Origin: Neorhodopirellula pilleata
GTDB taxonomy: Bacteria > Planctomycetota > Planctomycetia > Pirellulales > Pirellulaceae
Reading direction: 5' to 3'
DNA length: 64,000 bases
Assembly (NCBI RefSeq): GCF_007859915.1
Contig: NZ_SJPM01000002.1
Location: 747,919 to 811,918, forward strand
Shown here: in pieces, positions 27,072-35,497 of the stretch
How positions within the stretch are numbered: position 1 is the stretch's first letter
Layout of the letters: each line of letters opens with the position of its first letter
The notes under the pieces: model-generated
The model's input: the letters and a program-made list of their open reading frames with translations, nothing else
The model's database searches: none
Told to the model about the DNA's origin: nothing
Program-made: the position numbers and the translations under genes

Positions 27072-29165
27072 CTATCGGATCAAACGTTCGGCCGCGATTG
27101 CAAGGATGTGCGGCGTGTCGAGACCTTGAAGATAACCGCTCTCACCGCTCAAACGCACTTCACTTCCGAGATGTTGTTTGACATCCACGCCGGGAGCCGG
27201 TGTGACGTAAGCGATTGTGCGTCCTCCGCGATCGGTGATCGCGTAGGGCGGCCGACTCGGATCCGCCGAATACACTTCGACGAGGAGTCCGGATTGCTGG
27301 TGAACTGGTTCAGTCGCCTTAAAGGCTACTTGATCGGCGGACGCACCGGACTGCGATTCATGGGGTTGAACGGATTGTTGGGGTGGAAAGAAGATCGGCG
27401 TGAAGGACGTTTGCGAAATGACACCCCGATTTGTCTCCGATGGAGGAAGCGAAAGTGCCGCACCAGCGATCAAGGTGTCACCGTCCCGGCGACGGGCGAG
27501 TAACTGATAATCACGTGCTCGAATCGCTAACTCGCGATTACCCTGACGTTCAGCAGCCTCGGCAACAACGGCTATTTCCGGAGCCGAAGCACCTCGAGCC
27601 ATTAACTTGGAAAGCTCCATCGGCAACGATTCCGTCGCCGCCGTCGCGACGCTTTGACGAACCGCATCGAGCTGCTCGGCGGTGATCGTTCGCGTCCGGG
27701 CCGGAGGTGGAAAACTTCCGGGTGTTATTACGGTGGGGTTAGCGGAAACGGACATCGCGGAAGGAACTCCCAACGTCGCCACGGTAGGATCGCGAGGAAG
27801 ATCGCCGGTAAATTGATCGCCGGCAAACTGATCGCCCGCGAAAGCTGCGGTCGGTTGGATGGGCGTATTGGCGGGGGTCACTAAACGCGGTACAGATGTG
27901 AACGCGACTTGAGATTGATTCGAGCGCAATCCTGGCTGGTCCGTTGCGTTGACCGTTTTCGGCGTCGACGATGACGCCAAATCCTCTTGAGTTACCATTG
28001 GCTGGACAGGAGAGATCGGCGAGGAAGCGGCCGGAAAAGCGGTAGTCGCGTCAGGGGCGGTGGTGGCCACAACTCCGCTTCCGATCGGAACCAGATCTGG
28101 GACCCGGCGGCTAGAACGTTCACTCGATTCAAATTGCCCTACCGGCATGGGTTGCGATGCCGGTTCGGATTGGCTGCCGTCGGCGCGTCGACCGTTAATG
28201 AGTGCCGACAACCCGTCGGTGACTCGTTGCGAAAAGCTCTGAGGATGATGATTCACGTGCCCAGTTTGCTCAGGTTGGTTCGATTGAATCGGCATCGCAT
28301 CGATTTCCGCTTGTTGGTCGAGCGGTTCGAGACGACGTCGCTGTCGCGCATCAATGCGATCTTCGATTTCATCGATCGATAAGTCTGAATCCCGCGACTC
28401 TGGTTGCTCATCGGAGACCTGACGCAACGGTCGCGGGTGCATTTCAACCGGATTGGTATCGGTTTCCAAACTCGCTTGCACGACGGTCGGACCGGCGGGC
28501 AGGAACTCGATCGGTTCGTTCGCTTGTGTCGTTGCCGGATCTCGCAAGCCCGCGATCAACTCTTCGGCGGTTGTGACGGTTTGACTGCGATGGATCCAGC
28601 GAAACTCACCCGACGGTGGGACGATGCGGTACCAAATTTGTGGTCCGTCGGGACCGTCGCGTTCGCTGCTCCCGAGGATGGTAACGATCTCACCTTCGCC
28701 CAATTGAACCTGCCATCGATATCGGCGAGCGCGTCCCAGATTCGTGCCGATCCAGGCGACGGTCTTGTTCTCGATGACCTCTGCTTGAACGGCTTTTCCT
28801 GCGATCGCTGTCGGACGAATTACGCCGCGAGAATCGGCATCTTGTTCGTTCAGCAACTTCACCGTTTCAGCGGGAATCCAGCAAAAACTGTCGTCCGTCG
28901 GCCGGACACCCAGCCAACCTTCGGCGGTCTCCACATACACCTCGAGTTCTTGTCCGTGTCGCAGCGGATCGGTGCGATAATATTCACCCGACGGGCCGCA
29001 TCGCAGATGAGCCGTTTCTTCGGCAACAAAGACCAAATACGGATCGTCAACCACGCCTTGGCCGCCCTCGGAAGACTCATCCGCCTGAAGCGGCGTCGAA
29101 TTCAGGCCCAAGGTGCCGAACGTCAGCAAGAACAAGAATGGAATCAGGAGCGAGGACCGACGCAT
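27072..29165 (-). CDS. Secreted SH3-domain protein with long disordered middle
   Basis: About 697 residues from the ATG at 29165, which opens a signal peptide (MRRSSLLIPFLFLLTFGTLG); the frame is open to 29264. Two bacterial SH3-type regions follow: YLVFVAEETAHLRCGPSGEYYRTDPL with GWLGVRP and FCWIPAETV, then KTVAWIGTNLG...GEIVTILGSSE and FRWIHRSQTV. The middle, roughly residues 215-560, is Pro/Ser/Gln/Thr-rich and looks disordered, with a GDQFAGDQFTGD repeat. The C-terminus (residues 640-697) resembles a small beta domain. It probably sits in the envelope; no enzyme motif is visible. The stop is adjacent to the sulfatase stop. Confidence 0.8.
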   Translation of the reverse strand: MRRSSLLIPFLFLLTFGTLGLNSTPLQADESSEGGQGVVDDPYLVFVAEETAHLRCGPSGEYYRTDPLRHGQELEVYVETAEGWLGVRPTDDSFCWIPAETVKLLNEQDADSRGVIRPTAIAGKAVQAEVIENKTVAWIGTNLGRARRYRWQVQLGEGEIVTILGSSERDGPDGPQIWYRIVPPSGEFRWIHRSQTVTTAEELIAGLRDPATTQANEPIEFLPAGPTVVQASLETDTNPVEMHPRPLRQVSDEQPESRDSDLSIDEIEDRIDARQRRRLEPLDQQAEIDAMPIQSNQPEQTGHVNHHPQSFSQRVTDGLSALINGRRADGSQSEPASQPMPVGQFESSERSSRRVPDLVPIGSGVVATTAPDATTAFPAASSPISPVQPMVTQEDLASSSTPKTVNATDQPGLRSNQSQVAFTSVPRLVTPANTPIQPTAAFAGDQFAGDQFTGDLPRDPTVATLGVPSAMSVSANPTVITPGSFPPPARTRTITAEQLDAVRQSVATAATESLPMELSKLMARGASAPEIAVVAEAAERQGNRELAIRARDYQLLARRRDGDTLIAGAALSLPPSETNRGVISQTSFTPIFFPPQQSVQPHESQSGASADQVAFKATEPVHQQSGLLVEVYSADPSRPPYAITDRGGRTIAYVTPAPGVDVKQHLGSEVRLSGESGYLQGLDTPHILAIAAERLIR

Positions 29166-29326
29166 CGTGCGGCTTCCGTCGTGATAGGTGGAACGGTCGA
29201 AGGACTTCAATCTCCAGCGATAACTCGAAACAGGCTCTCGCATCAAGATCAATCCGCGGTTCACTTGTTTCGAATCGATCGAGTCAAGTCAATGCGTTCG
29301 ACATCCCACGCGTTGTTCACTGGTGG

Positions 29327-30304
29327 TCAATGCGATTTCGAAGTCGTTCGAGCCTCTCCCGCCGCCGCTTCACTTTGGATCAACCGAGTCTCCGTTCGCT
29401 TGCGATCAGTGATGTCTTGGACGATCGCACTGACCGCCCTGACCGATCGGGACGCGGCGATTTCTCCGTGCGGATCGTTTTTGCTGAGGTCATCACCGTT
29501 GCCTGGAAGTTCAAGCGGGTAATAACTCGCCAACCATGTTTTCGGCTCTTCGCTCGCCGGCGTCTTGCCCACGATTTCGACGTTGAGCTTCGGTCGGCCG
29601 GTCCGAAAGACTTCCTCATAAATCGGAAAGAGCTTTTCGTGCAGATCGGGTAACAAGCGGTCGGCCCGTTCTCCGATATGTTCTTGCTTTGAAATTCCGT
29701 TGATCCTCGCGAGCGTTTCGTTGACTCGGAGAAATCGGTATTCGCGATCCATTAAAGACAAACCAACCGGCGCAGCTTCATAGATCAACTCCAGTTCATG
29801 CTTTTGCTCCAACAGCCTTTGCTGTGCGATGCTGAGCGCCACCTCCGCCTGTTGTTGGTCCTCAATGTCGCTGACCGTCCCGATCCATTCGCGAATGGTC
29901 CCATCTTGATTCTTGATCGCGACCGCCTCGGCGACAAAAGAGCGATAAGTTTGTGATTCGGCGTGCCAAATACGCCCACCTGATTGGTAGTGGGTCTGTG
30001 AGTCAACGGCCTCTTGCCAACGGCGTTTCAAGTCCGGCATATCATCGTGGTGAATCGCATTGAGCCAACCAAACTCACGATGATCTTGAAATGCCTGCCC
30101 CGTATATCGTTCCCACGAGTTCTGTGGATCGACGAAGCGACCAGCCGGATCGGTCGTCCATACGATACTGCGAGTCCCCTCGAGTAAGGCATCGTGACGT
30201 TCTTTGGCCTCCTGTAATCGTCGTTGCGATTCTTGACGCTGTGCGACCTCGTCCTTCAAACGCTCGTTCGTTTCGGCAAGCGAGGGAAAGTGCAGAACCA
30301 TCAT
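29327..30304 (-). CDS. PAS-PAS protein without output domain (truncated sensor)
   Basis: About 325 residues from the ATG at 30304. A short coiled coil (LAETNERLKDEVAQRQESQRRLQEA) leads into a PAS/PAC module (WTTDPAGRFVDPQNSWERYTGQ ... IREWIGTVSDIEDQ), then a coiled coil and a second PAS/PAC module (APVGLSLMDREYRFLRVNETLARING ... AIVQDITDRK). It stops within a linker (EARTTSKSH), where the histidine-kinase HisKA domain would normally begin. No HisKA, HATPase or GGDEF remnant is seen in the next 160 bp. It is therefore either a free PAS protein or, more likely, the remains of a hybrid sensor kinase. It is divergent from the deaminase gene, with start codons only about 18 bp apart. Confidence 0.65.
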   Translation of the reverse strand: MMVLHFPSLAETNERLKDEVAQRQESQRRLQEAKERHDALLEGTRSIVWTTDPAGRFVDPQNSWERYTGQAFQDHREFGWLNAIHHDDMPDLKRRWQEAVDSQTHYQSGGRIWHAESQTYRSFVAEAVAIKNQDGTIREWIGTVSDIEDQQQAEVALSIAQQRLLEQKHELELIYEAAPVGLSLMDREYRFLRVNETLARINGISKQEHIGERADRLLPDLHEKLFPIYEEVFRTGRPKLNVEIVGKTPASEEPKTWLASYYPLELPGNGDDLSKNDPHGEIAASRSVRAVSAIVQDITDRKRTETRLIQSEAAAGEARTTSKSH

Positions 30305-30322
30305 TGGCTGCTCAATGAGTGG

Positions 30323-30760
30323 ATGGACCAGGTACTTGACGAACTGCGACGCGGGATAATGCGCCAGCAAAGCCCCTTCGCGGCCGGAGTGTTTTCCCTT
30401 CAAGGTGATCGTTTATCGCTCGAATGCAACACCGTGAAAAGTTCGTCGAAACCTTCGCGGCACGGAGAGATCAATGCGATCGACCAAGCTTGTCGGTCGA
30501 TCGGAAAACCAAACCTGTCGGGATATGTGCTTGTATCGAGCGCAGAACCCTGCCCCATGTGTACGGCGACGGCCGCCAATGCGAACGTCGATGCGATTGT
30601 GTTCGGTGCCAGCCGACAAACCGTGGCGGAGGCAGGCTACCAAACGCTTCAACTTGGATGCGTCGAAATGATCCGCCTTACCGGTCAGTCGATCTCGGTG
30701 ATCGGTGGGGTTCAATCTGACCGATGCGCACAGGCCTTGCTGGACAACCCCCATCCCTGA
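30323..30760 (+). CDS. Cytidine/deoxycytidylate-type zinc deaminase
   Basis: About 145 residues from the ATG at 30323; the longer frame from 30224 runs through the PAS gene on the other strand and is not credible. The zinc motif is present as HGEINAID (HGE in place of HAE) and PCPMCTATA, giving one His and two Cys ligands and the catalytic Glu. This matches the nucleoside deaminase group that includes guanine deaminase and tRNA adenosine deaminase. The substrate is not readable, and the HGE variant argues against TadA. Confidence 0.8.
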   Translation: MDQVLDELRRGIMRQQSPFAAGVFSLQGDRLSLECNTVKSSSKPSRHGEINAIDQACRSIGKPNLSGYVLVSSAEPCPMCTATAANANVDAIVFGASRQTVAEAGYQTLQLGCVEMIRLTGQSISVIGGVQSDRCAQALLDNPHP

Positions 30761-30936
30761 TGAGACTTAACCCATTTTCAGGACCCGGCGGTGTTGGCTT
30801 GCAATCAACTCCGACTGGCGAATCCTTTGAGACCGATTCTTTCTGTGATGATCATTGGCGATACGGTATGCTGACAAACCTTTGAGCGAGCTGGCGGAGG
30901 TTGCCGGCTTCCATGTCCCCAAGCCGTTGGTGTGTG

Positions 30937-31677
30937 ATGATTCGTTCCTATCGCGTGATTGTACTGGTCGCTTTTTTGATCGGGTGGGTTGTCGTGGATG
31001 CCGCCCACGCGGATGAATCGGCGGAACACCAAGCTCGGCATGAATCCGCAATCCAGGCTGCTCGCGAGTCGCTCGAAAATCAAACGCTCGACACCCCCGA
31101 CGCGATCGTTCGCTTGGGCGATGCGTTGCTGCGGGGTGGCAATTGCGATCAGGCAGTCACGCAGTTCGAACGAGCCATTGACATGCGGCCTGAGTTGGAA
31201 CCCTATCTCTGGCAACACGGCATCGCACTGTTTTTCGTCGGGCGATTCGACGATGCCAAAGCCCTGTTTGAGAAACATCGAATCGTCAACCCGCGCGACG
31301 TCGAGAACGCAGCTTGGCATTTTCTATGTGTGGCCAAAGCGAACGACGTGGCCACCGCTCGCAAGATCGTGTTGCCCGCCCCAGGTGACACACGAGTCCC
31401 TATGAAAGAAATTCTTCAGCGACTGTCCGGGGGCGATTTCGACGCAATCAATTCAGCGGTCAAAAAAACACAGGGAACGTCTGGCTATGTTAATGCATCG
31501 CTCTACGGCGATCTCTACATCGGCTTGATCGCCGACGCCGAAAACGACCTTGCGATCGCGGAAAAGCACCTATCCAGAGCCGCTCAATGTCCATTGACGC
31601 ACTACATGGCCGACATCGCTCGCGTTTATGCGGCTCGATTGAAAACAAGAACCGTCAATGAACGTCAGGGCGAATGA
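30937..31677 (+). CDS. Secreted TPR protein
   Basis: About 246 residues from the ATG at 30937, starting with a signal peptide (MIRSYRVIVLVAFLIGWVVVDAAHA). TPR-like helices follow at residues 45-140 (AIVRLGDALLRGGNCDQAVTQFERAIDMRPE, LWQHGIALFFVGRFDDAKALFEKH) and again near the C-terminus (AENDLAIAEKHLSRAAQCP). It is probably periplasmic and resembles planctomycete proteins of unknown role. It stands alone. Confidence 0.78.
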   Translation: MIRSYRVIVLVAFLIGWVVVDAAHADESAEHQARHESAIQAARESLENQTLDTPDAIVRLGDALLRGGNCDQAVTQFERAIDMRPELEPYLWQHGIALFFVGRFDDAKALFEKHRIVNPRDVENAAWHFLCVAKANDVATARKIVLPAPGDTRVPMKEILQRLSGGDFDAINSAVKKTQGTSGYVNASLYGDLYIGLIADAENDLAIAEKHLSRAAQCPLTHYMADIARVYAARLKTRTVNERQGE

Positions 31678-31779
31678 CCAGCACGAGCGCACGGTATAAC
31701 TACCAGCGCGTTCACATCAAGCAACATGAAACGCCTTGCATCCCAAATGCAAGACGTGCTTCATGACTCGACGCGGGAA

Positions 31780-31950
31780 GTGGCATAGGCTTCCAGCCTC
31801 TTTATGCCCCACATCTTTTTTGACCCCCACGAGCTCGTCTCGTGGGTGAATATGTCTAGCTTGCCCACCTCGGCTTCCTACCAGACGAGCTGGCAGGGGA
31901 GCAATACATGAGGACTTGTGGGATATAAAAAGGCTAGAAGCCTATGCCAC
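31780..31950. repeat. 34-bp inverted repeat bounding a palindrome-rich element
   Basis: The 300-bp gap between the TPR gene and the TelA-like gene has no gene. Arms at 31780-31813 (GTGGCATAGGCTTCCAGCCT and on) and 31917-31950 are inverted copies with about four mismatches. Between them is a perfect hairpin CCCACGAG-CTCGT-CTCGTGGG at 31826-31846. The whole looks like a non-coding mobile repeat (MITE or REP-like) or a bidirectional terminator between converging genes. Confidence 0.8.
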
Positions 31951-31978
31951 TGATTGTTCACGCGATGCTTAAGCGGCC

Positions 31979-33232
31979 TCAACCGACCAGGGATTCACCC
32001 CGAGCGTAACGCCCGAGTGTTTCTTGGTACTTCTTCTTACCCTCTTCGACGCTCTTGCGGATGGCCTTGGTGCTCTCTTCGCTTTCTTTGCGAAGCTCGG
32101 CGATCATTTGCAGCGATTCGATTTGGAAACCGCTGATCGAGTCGACAAGCTTTTGGACCGATTCCGGATCGATCGTGCTGCCGTAGCCCGCCTTGAGCGC
32201 CGCCCGTTCGAGCTCTCGTCCCAAACTTGCGATGTCTTCGAGCCCTTTGTTAACGCCTTCCTTCATCGCTTCGGTCGCTTGGGTGACCTCGTGGAGTCCG
32301 TGTTGGCTAGTGTAGACCGTTCCCAAAATCGTGAAGACATGTTCGTTCGTGGTGAAGAACGTCACGGCACGGCGGAAGACGCGTTCCTTGACATCGTGCG
32401 TCTGCTTCAATTTGGTGATCAGCGTTTCGCCGACGTCGTAACCGATCTCTAAGTTTTCGGCGATGTCTTTGAGCAGTTGGTAGGTCTTGTCTTCTTCTTC
32501 GAATCGGTGACGAGCTTCGTCGCGACGCAGTTCCAATTGGCTCTTGCCACCTTCGTCTTGTCCGGCGTACTCGTCAAGAGCTTTCTGCGCGTCGGACAGT
32601 CCGTTCTTGGCCGCTTCGAGGATCGGCACCTGCTGATCGAGTAACTCACGGGACAAGACTTCGGCTTCTTTGAGTGCGAAGCGGAAATCGATGTAGGCGT
32701 CCATGATCAACTCTTCGGTCTTCAAAGCATCTTTCGTGTCCTTGGCGACCGCGCCGTAGACTTCGATGATTTGTTCGAATCGATCACTCGGTGTCCCACG
32801 TCGCATTTTCATCCACCAGTTCGAAACCTTCTCGGTGCCACTGATCTTGCCGTCGTCGAGCTGAGCGATCAAGCGTTTGCTGTCGTCGCGAATCGAATCG
32901 AACATCTGAGTGATGTCCATGTATCGGTTACCGATTTCGACGCTTTCGATGTTCTCGCGAACCAACGCGTTGAACGAACTCATGTGCTTGATCACCTCGG
33001 CGATCGCGAGCACCTTCGCTTCGTCGAGATGCTTGACGCCTTCGAGCAGGCTGATCAGTTCTTGAGGGGCTTCGTTTTTTTCGCTTCCGAACTTCTTGAG
33101 CGTGTCGAGAGCCCGATCGAGATAATCACGCATCGAAGTCGACCGCGTGTCAAGCTGTTCTCGGGGGGGAGCTGACTGAGCGGCGGCGGAGGGTTCGGGC
33201 GCGTTGGCTTGTGCTTGCGAGCTCATGTCCAA
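31979..33232 (-). CDS. TelA-like coiled-coil protein
   Basis: A 417-residue, highly charged and helical cytoplasmic protein with a Pro/Ala-rich N-terminus. The pattern of WWMKMRRGTPSDRFEQIIEVYG, the long helices in the middle (LKEAEVLSRELLDQQVPILEAAKNGL) and the C-terminal STIDPESVQKLVDSISGFQIESLQMIAELRKE resembles the TelA/toxic-anion-resistance family (PF05816), whose biochemical role is uncertain. It diverges from two plus-strand genes for a membrane protein and a coiled-coil protein, and the three may act together. The TelA link is by eye. Confidence 0.78.
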   Translation of the reverse strand: MDMSSQAQANAPEPSAAAQSAPPREQLDTRSTSMRDYLDRALDTLKKFGSEKNEAPQELISLLEGVKHLDEAKVLAIAEVIKHMSSFNALVRENIESVEIGNRYMDITQMFDSIRDDSKRLIAQLDDGKISGTEKVSNWWMKMRRGTPSDRFEQIIEVYGAVAKDTKDALKTEELIMDAYIDFRFALKEAEVLSRELLDQQVPILEAAKNGLSDAQKALDEYAGQDEGGKSQLELRRDEARHRFEEEDKTYQLLKDIAENLEIGYDVGETLITKLKQTHDVKERVFRRAVTFFTTNEHVFTILGTVYTSQHGLHEVTQATEAMKEGVNKGLEDIASLGRELERAALKAGYGSTIDPESVQKLVDSISGFQIESLQMIAELRKESEESTKAIRKSVEEGKKKYQETLGRYARGESLVG

Positions 33233-33271
33233 ATTCTCGTATGACGGTGGAAGACACGTGACTTGAATCGC

Positions 33272-33294
33272 CTATCCGAAAAGGGGCTGTCCCT
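33272..33294. repeat. Half copy of the CTATCCGAAAAGGGG repeat
   Basis: CTATCCGAAAAGGGGCTGTC at 33272 matches, with small differences, the arm of the inverted repeat at 12741-12832. It lies in the intergenic region between the TelA-like gene and the DUF6384-like gene, so a promoter or leader role is possible. Confidence 0.6.
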
Positions 33295-33419
33295 CGTCGT
33301 CGAGGCCATCAATTTACTGAGACTGACAAGTTAAACTTCCCAACGCTAGCAGGCAATCAGCCATTGGGGTTATCTTGGTGCTTTGTCGCTGATGGCCCTT
33401 CACTTAATCCCGAGTCCGA

Positions 33420-33863
33420 ATGATGACACGTCCCGGTGGTTCCGCCGCTCAGGCCCAGGCTCCCGCCCCGACTCAGAAGCCGGCATCGATGTCGGAACTG
33501 AACCGTCGCCGCGCGCAAACCAAGATGCCTGGCGAAGAAATGACGATCGCCGAGACGTTGCGTGTGATGGACGTCGCCCGCGAGATGCGGGAACAGCGTG
33601 AGACCGCCGAAGAGATGTTCCGCCACGACGAGGTCCGCGTCCGCCTTCGTGAAAAATTAATGCGAACGGCGGCCTTGTCGGGCGACCGAGTCACCGAGGC
33701 GGAAATCGACGCCGCGATCGACCAGTATCTCGCCGGTCGCCACGTCTACCAAGGCCCACCCAAAGGTATTCAAACGTTTCTGGCTCACTGTTGGATCAAC
33801 CGCTATCGGATTGCCGCAGGGGCGGTGGCCCTCGGCGTCGCTTGGTCTTGGATGTTCCTTTAA
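33420..33863 (+). CDS. DUF6384-like small membrane protein
   Basis: A 147-residue protein: a Pro/Ala-rich N-terminus, a charged helical middle (EEMTIAETLRVMDVAREMREQRETAEEM ... LREKLM), a segment VTEAEIDAAIDQYLAGRHVYQGPP, and one C-terminal transmembrane helix (IAAGAVALGVAWSWMFL). I associate it with DUF6384, a planctomycete and proteobacterial family of unknown role, from memory. It is divergent from the TelA-like gene and followed after 90 bp by a coiled-coil gene on the same strand. The stop codon lies inside a tandem duplication (33847-33888). Confidence 0.75.
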   Translation: MMTRPGGSAAQAQAPAPTQKPASMSELNRRRAQTKMPGEEMTIAETLRVMDVAREMREQRETAEEMFRHDEVRVRLREKLMRTAALSGDRVTEAEIDAAIDQYLAGRHVYQGPPKGIQTFLAHCWINRYRIAAGAVALGVAWSWMFL

Positions 33864-33888
33864 CCTACTTGGATGTTCCTTTAACCTA
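33847..33888. repeat. Perfect 21-bp tandem duplication across a stop codon
   Basis: The unit starting CTTGGATGTTCC (33847-33867) is repeated exactly at 33868-33888. The first copy carries the last codons and the TAA of the DUF6384-like gene, so the second copy is untranslated. It looks like a recent slippage event that leaves the protein unchanged. Confidence 0.9.
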
Positions 33889-33953
33889 TACGTGTCTTTT
33901 TCCCGTTCACCGGACGCTCCTGCTTCATTCTTCATTGCTGTTGGTTTGCCTCG

Positions 33954-35381
33954 ATGCCGATTCCCGGACCCCATGTTCATCAACAATTGATTTCGGCCTA
34001 TCACCAAACGGCGGCCAAGTTGGAACGGATTCGAGGTGAATTGGGCCAAATCGAAGTCCAACGCGAAAAACTCGAGGACGACCGTGAGCACACGCTAACC
34101 AAGCTGGCGACGTACTACCTGCCTGACCTGACGCCCGAGTCGATCCAAGAAACGTGGGCCGAGATCCGTCCGACGATGCGGGAAATTTTGCTGCGAAAAC
34201 AAAATCGCGTTCGTGAGTACGAAGCGGATTTGCAAGACCAGAATCGCATCCGCAGCCACCTCGAAGACGAACTCGTTCGACTCAACACACGTTTGGACGA
34301 GGCCGAGAAGCAACAACAAGAGATTGCCGACCAAGTTGAAAAAGCACTTCGCGAGAACCCGCAATTCATCGAGTTATCACAACACGCATCGATGGCCGAA
34401 GCCGCGTTGGAACGGGCCGAAGCGAACTTGGACGAGATCAGCCAAGACGCCGCGAGAAAACTGCCGGCATATCAATCGTGTCGTCTTTTTAATTACTTGC
34501 TCGATCGCCATTACGGAACTCCGAAGTACGAACACAAAGGCGTCAACCGCCGGATGGATCGATGGATCGCGAAACTAGTCGACTATCCACAATCCAAACG
34601 CAACTACGATTACCTGACCACGACGCCAGCGACGATGCGGACGGTGATCGCCGAAGACCGGTTGGCTCTTGACACGGTCTTGGACGAATTGGATCGCCAC
34701 CGAGATGAAGCCGCTCAGCAGTGCGGATTGCTCTCGCAAATCCAAACGGCCGAATCGCTCCGTCAAGAACGGGAGTCGATCGTGACGCAACTGGATCAAG
34801 CCTCACGTCAATGCGAAACGACCCAAAGCGAATTGACACGTTTAGAGGCCCCCCAATGTGAATTTCACGCCGAAGCGATCAGTGTTTTTCGCAACATGTT
34901 AGCGCAATCGACGTCCGATGACTTGCGGCAAGAGGCGCGGCGAACGCCCGAGATCACGGACGATCAAATCGTCGCTTCACTCCGCGGCATCGAAACGGAG
35001 ATGACTCGCACCGATCGAACGACCGACGAGTGTGACGAACGACTTCGACTGGGACAGGAAGTTTATGAAGCGGTCGGTCGCTTGACGCAGCGGTTCCGGG
35101 CGTCTGGTTACGATCGCGGAAACTGTCAATTCTCTGAATCGCTTGACGTCGCCGGATTCGTCGACCGAGCCCGCAACGCCGCCGACATCGAGGACCTTTG
35201 GCAATCGATCCGGCGCTTGCAAAGCTGGGGACCAACCACGATGGACAAGATCACGTCGGTCGCCACCCATCCGATGACCCAGGTGATGATTAATGCGATG
35301 GCCCACGCGGCCGCTGGCGCGATGAGCGATCACGCCCGCCGCGCCGGTCAACGCGGCTCTCGTAATCGACGGGGCTGGTAA
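33954..35381 (+). CDS. Coiled-coil hypothetical protein
   Basis: A 475-residue protein, mostly helical. Coiled-coil heptads run through residues 15-150 (KLERIRGELGQIEVQREKLEDD, EYEADLQDQNRIRSHLEDELVRLNTRLDEAEKQQQEI) and 225-300. A central, more globular section contains LPAYQSCRLFNYLLDRHYGTPKYEHKGVNRRMDRWIAKLVDY. The C-terminus is Gly/Arg-rich (RRAGQRGSRNRRGW) and may bind nucleic acid or membrane. No family is recognised. It probably forms an operon with the small membrane protein upstream and is related functionally to the divergent TelA-like gene. Confidence 0.78.
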   Translation: MPIPGPHVHQQLISAYHQTAAKLERIRGELGQIEVQREKLEDDREHTLTKLATYYLPDLTPESIQETWAEIRPTMREILLRKQNRVREYEADLQDQNRIRSHLEDELVRLNTRLDEAEKQQQEIADQVEKALRENPQFIELSQHASMAEAALERAEANLDEISQDAARKLPAYQSCRLFNYLLDRHYGTPKYEHKGVNRRMDRWIAKLVDYPQSKRNYDYLTTTPATMRTVIAEDRLALDTVLDELDRHRDEAAQQCGLLSQIQTAESLRQERESIVTQLDQASRQCETTQSELTRLEAPQCEFHAEAISVFRNMLAQSTSDDLRQEARRTPEITDDQIVASLRGIETEMTRTDRTTDECDERLRLGQEVYEAVGRLTQRFRASGYDRGNCQFSESLDVAGFVDRARNAADIEDLWQSIRRLQSWGPTTMDKITSVATHPMTQVMINAMAHAAAGAMSDHARRAGQRGSRNRRGW

Positions 35382-35497
35382 CGCAACCTCGAAATGGGCC
35401 GTGGTCAATTCAGCGTCTTCGGGCCACAATGGATGGTTGCCGAAAGGGAGTTCGGCTTTCGTTTACTCTGAATCCCGCTTTTTCGTTGTCTGAATTC

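Noticed and set aside
28404..29522. 372-residue plus-strand frame opposite the SH3 protein and the end of the PAS gene
   Set aside because: It spans two genes on the other strand, has no signal peptide or domain, and mirrors their codon pattern.
31979..33232. Chromosome segregation/SMC-type ATPase
   Set aside because: Long coiled coils are present, but there is no Walker A or ABC signature motif; the TelA-like reading fits better.
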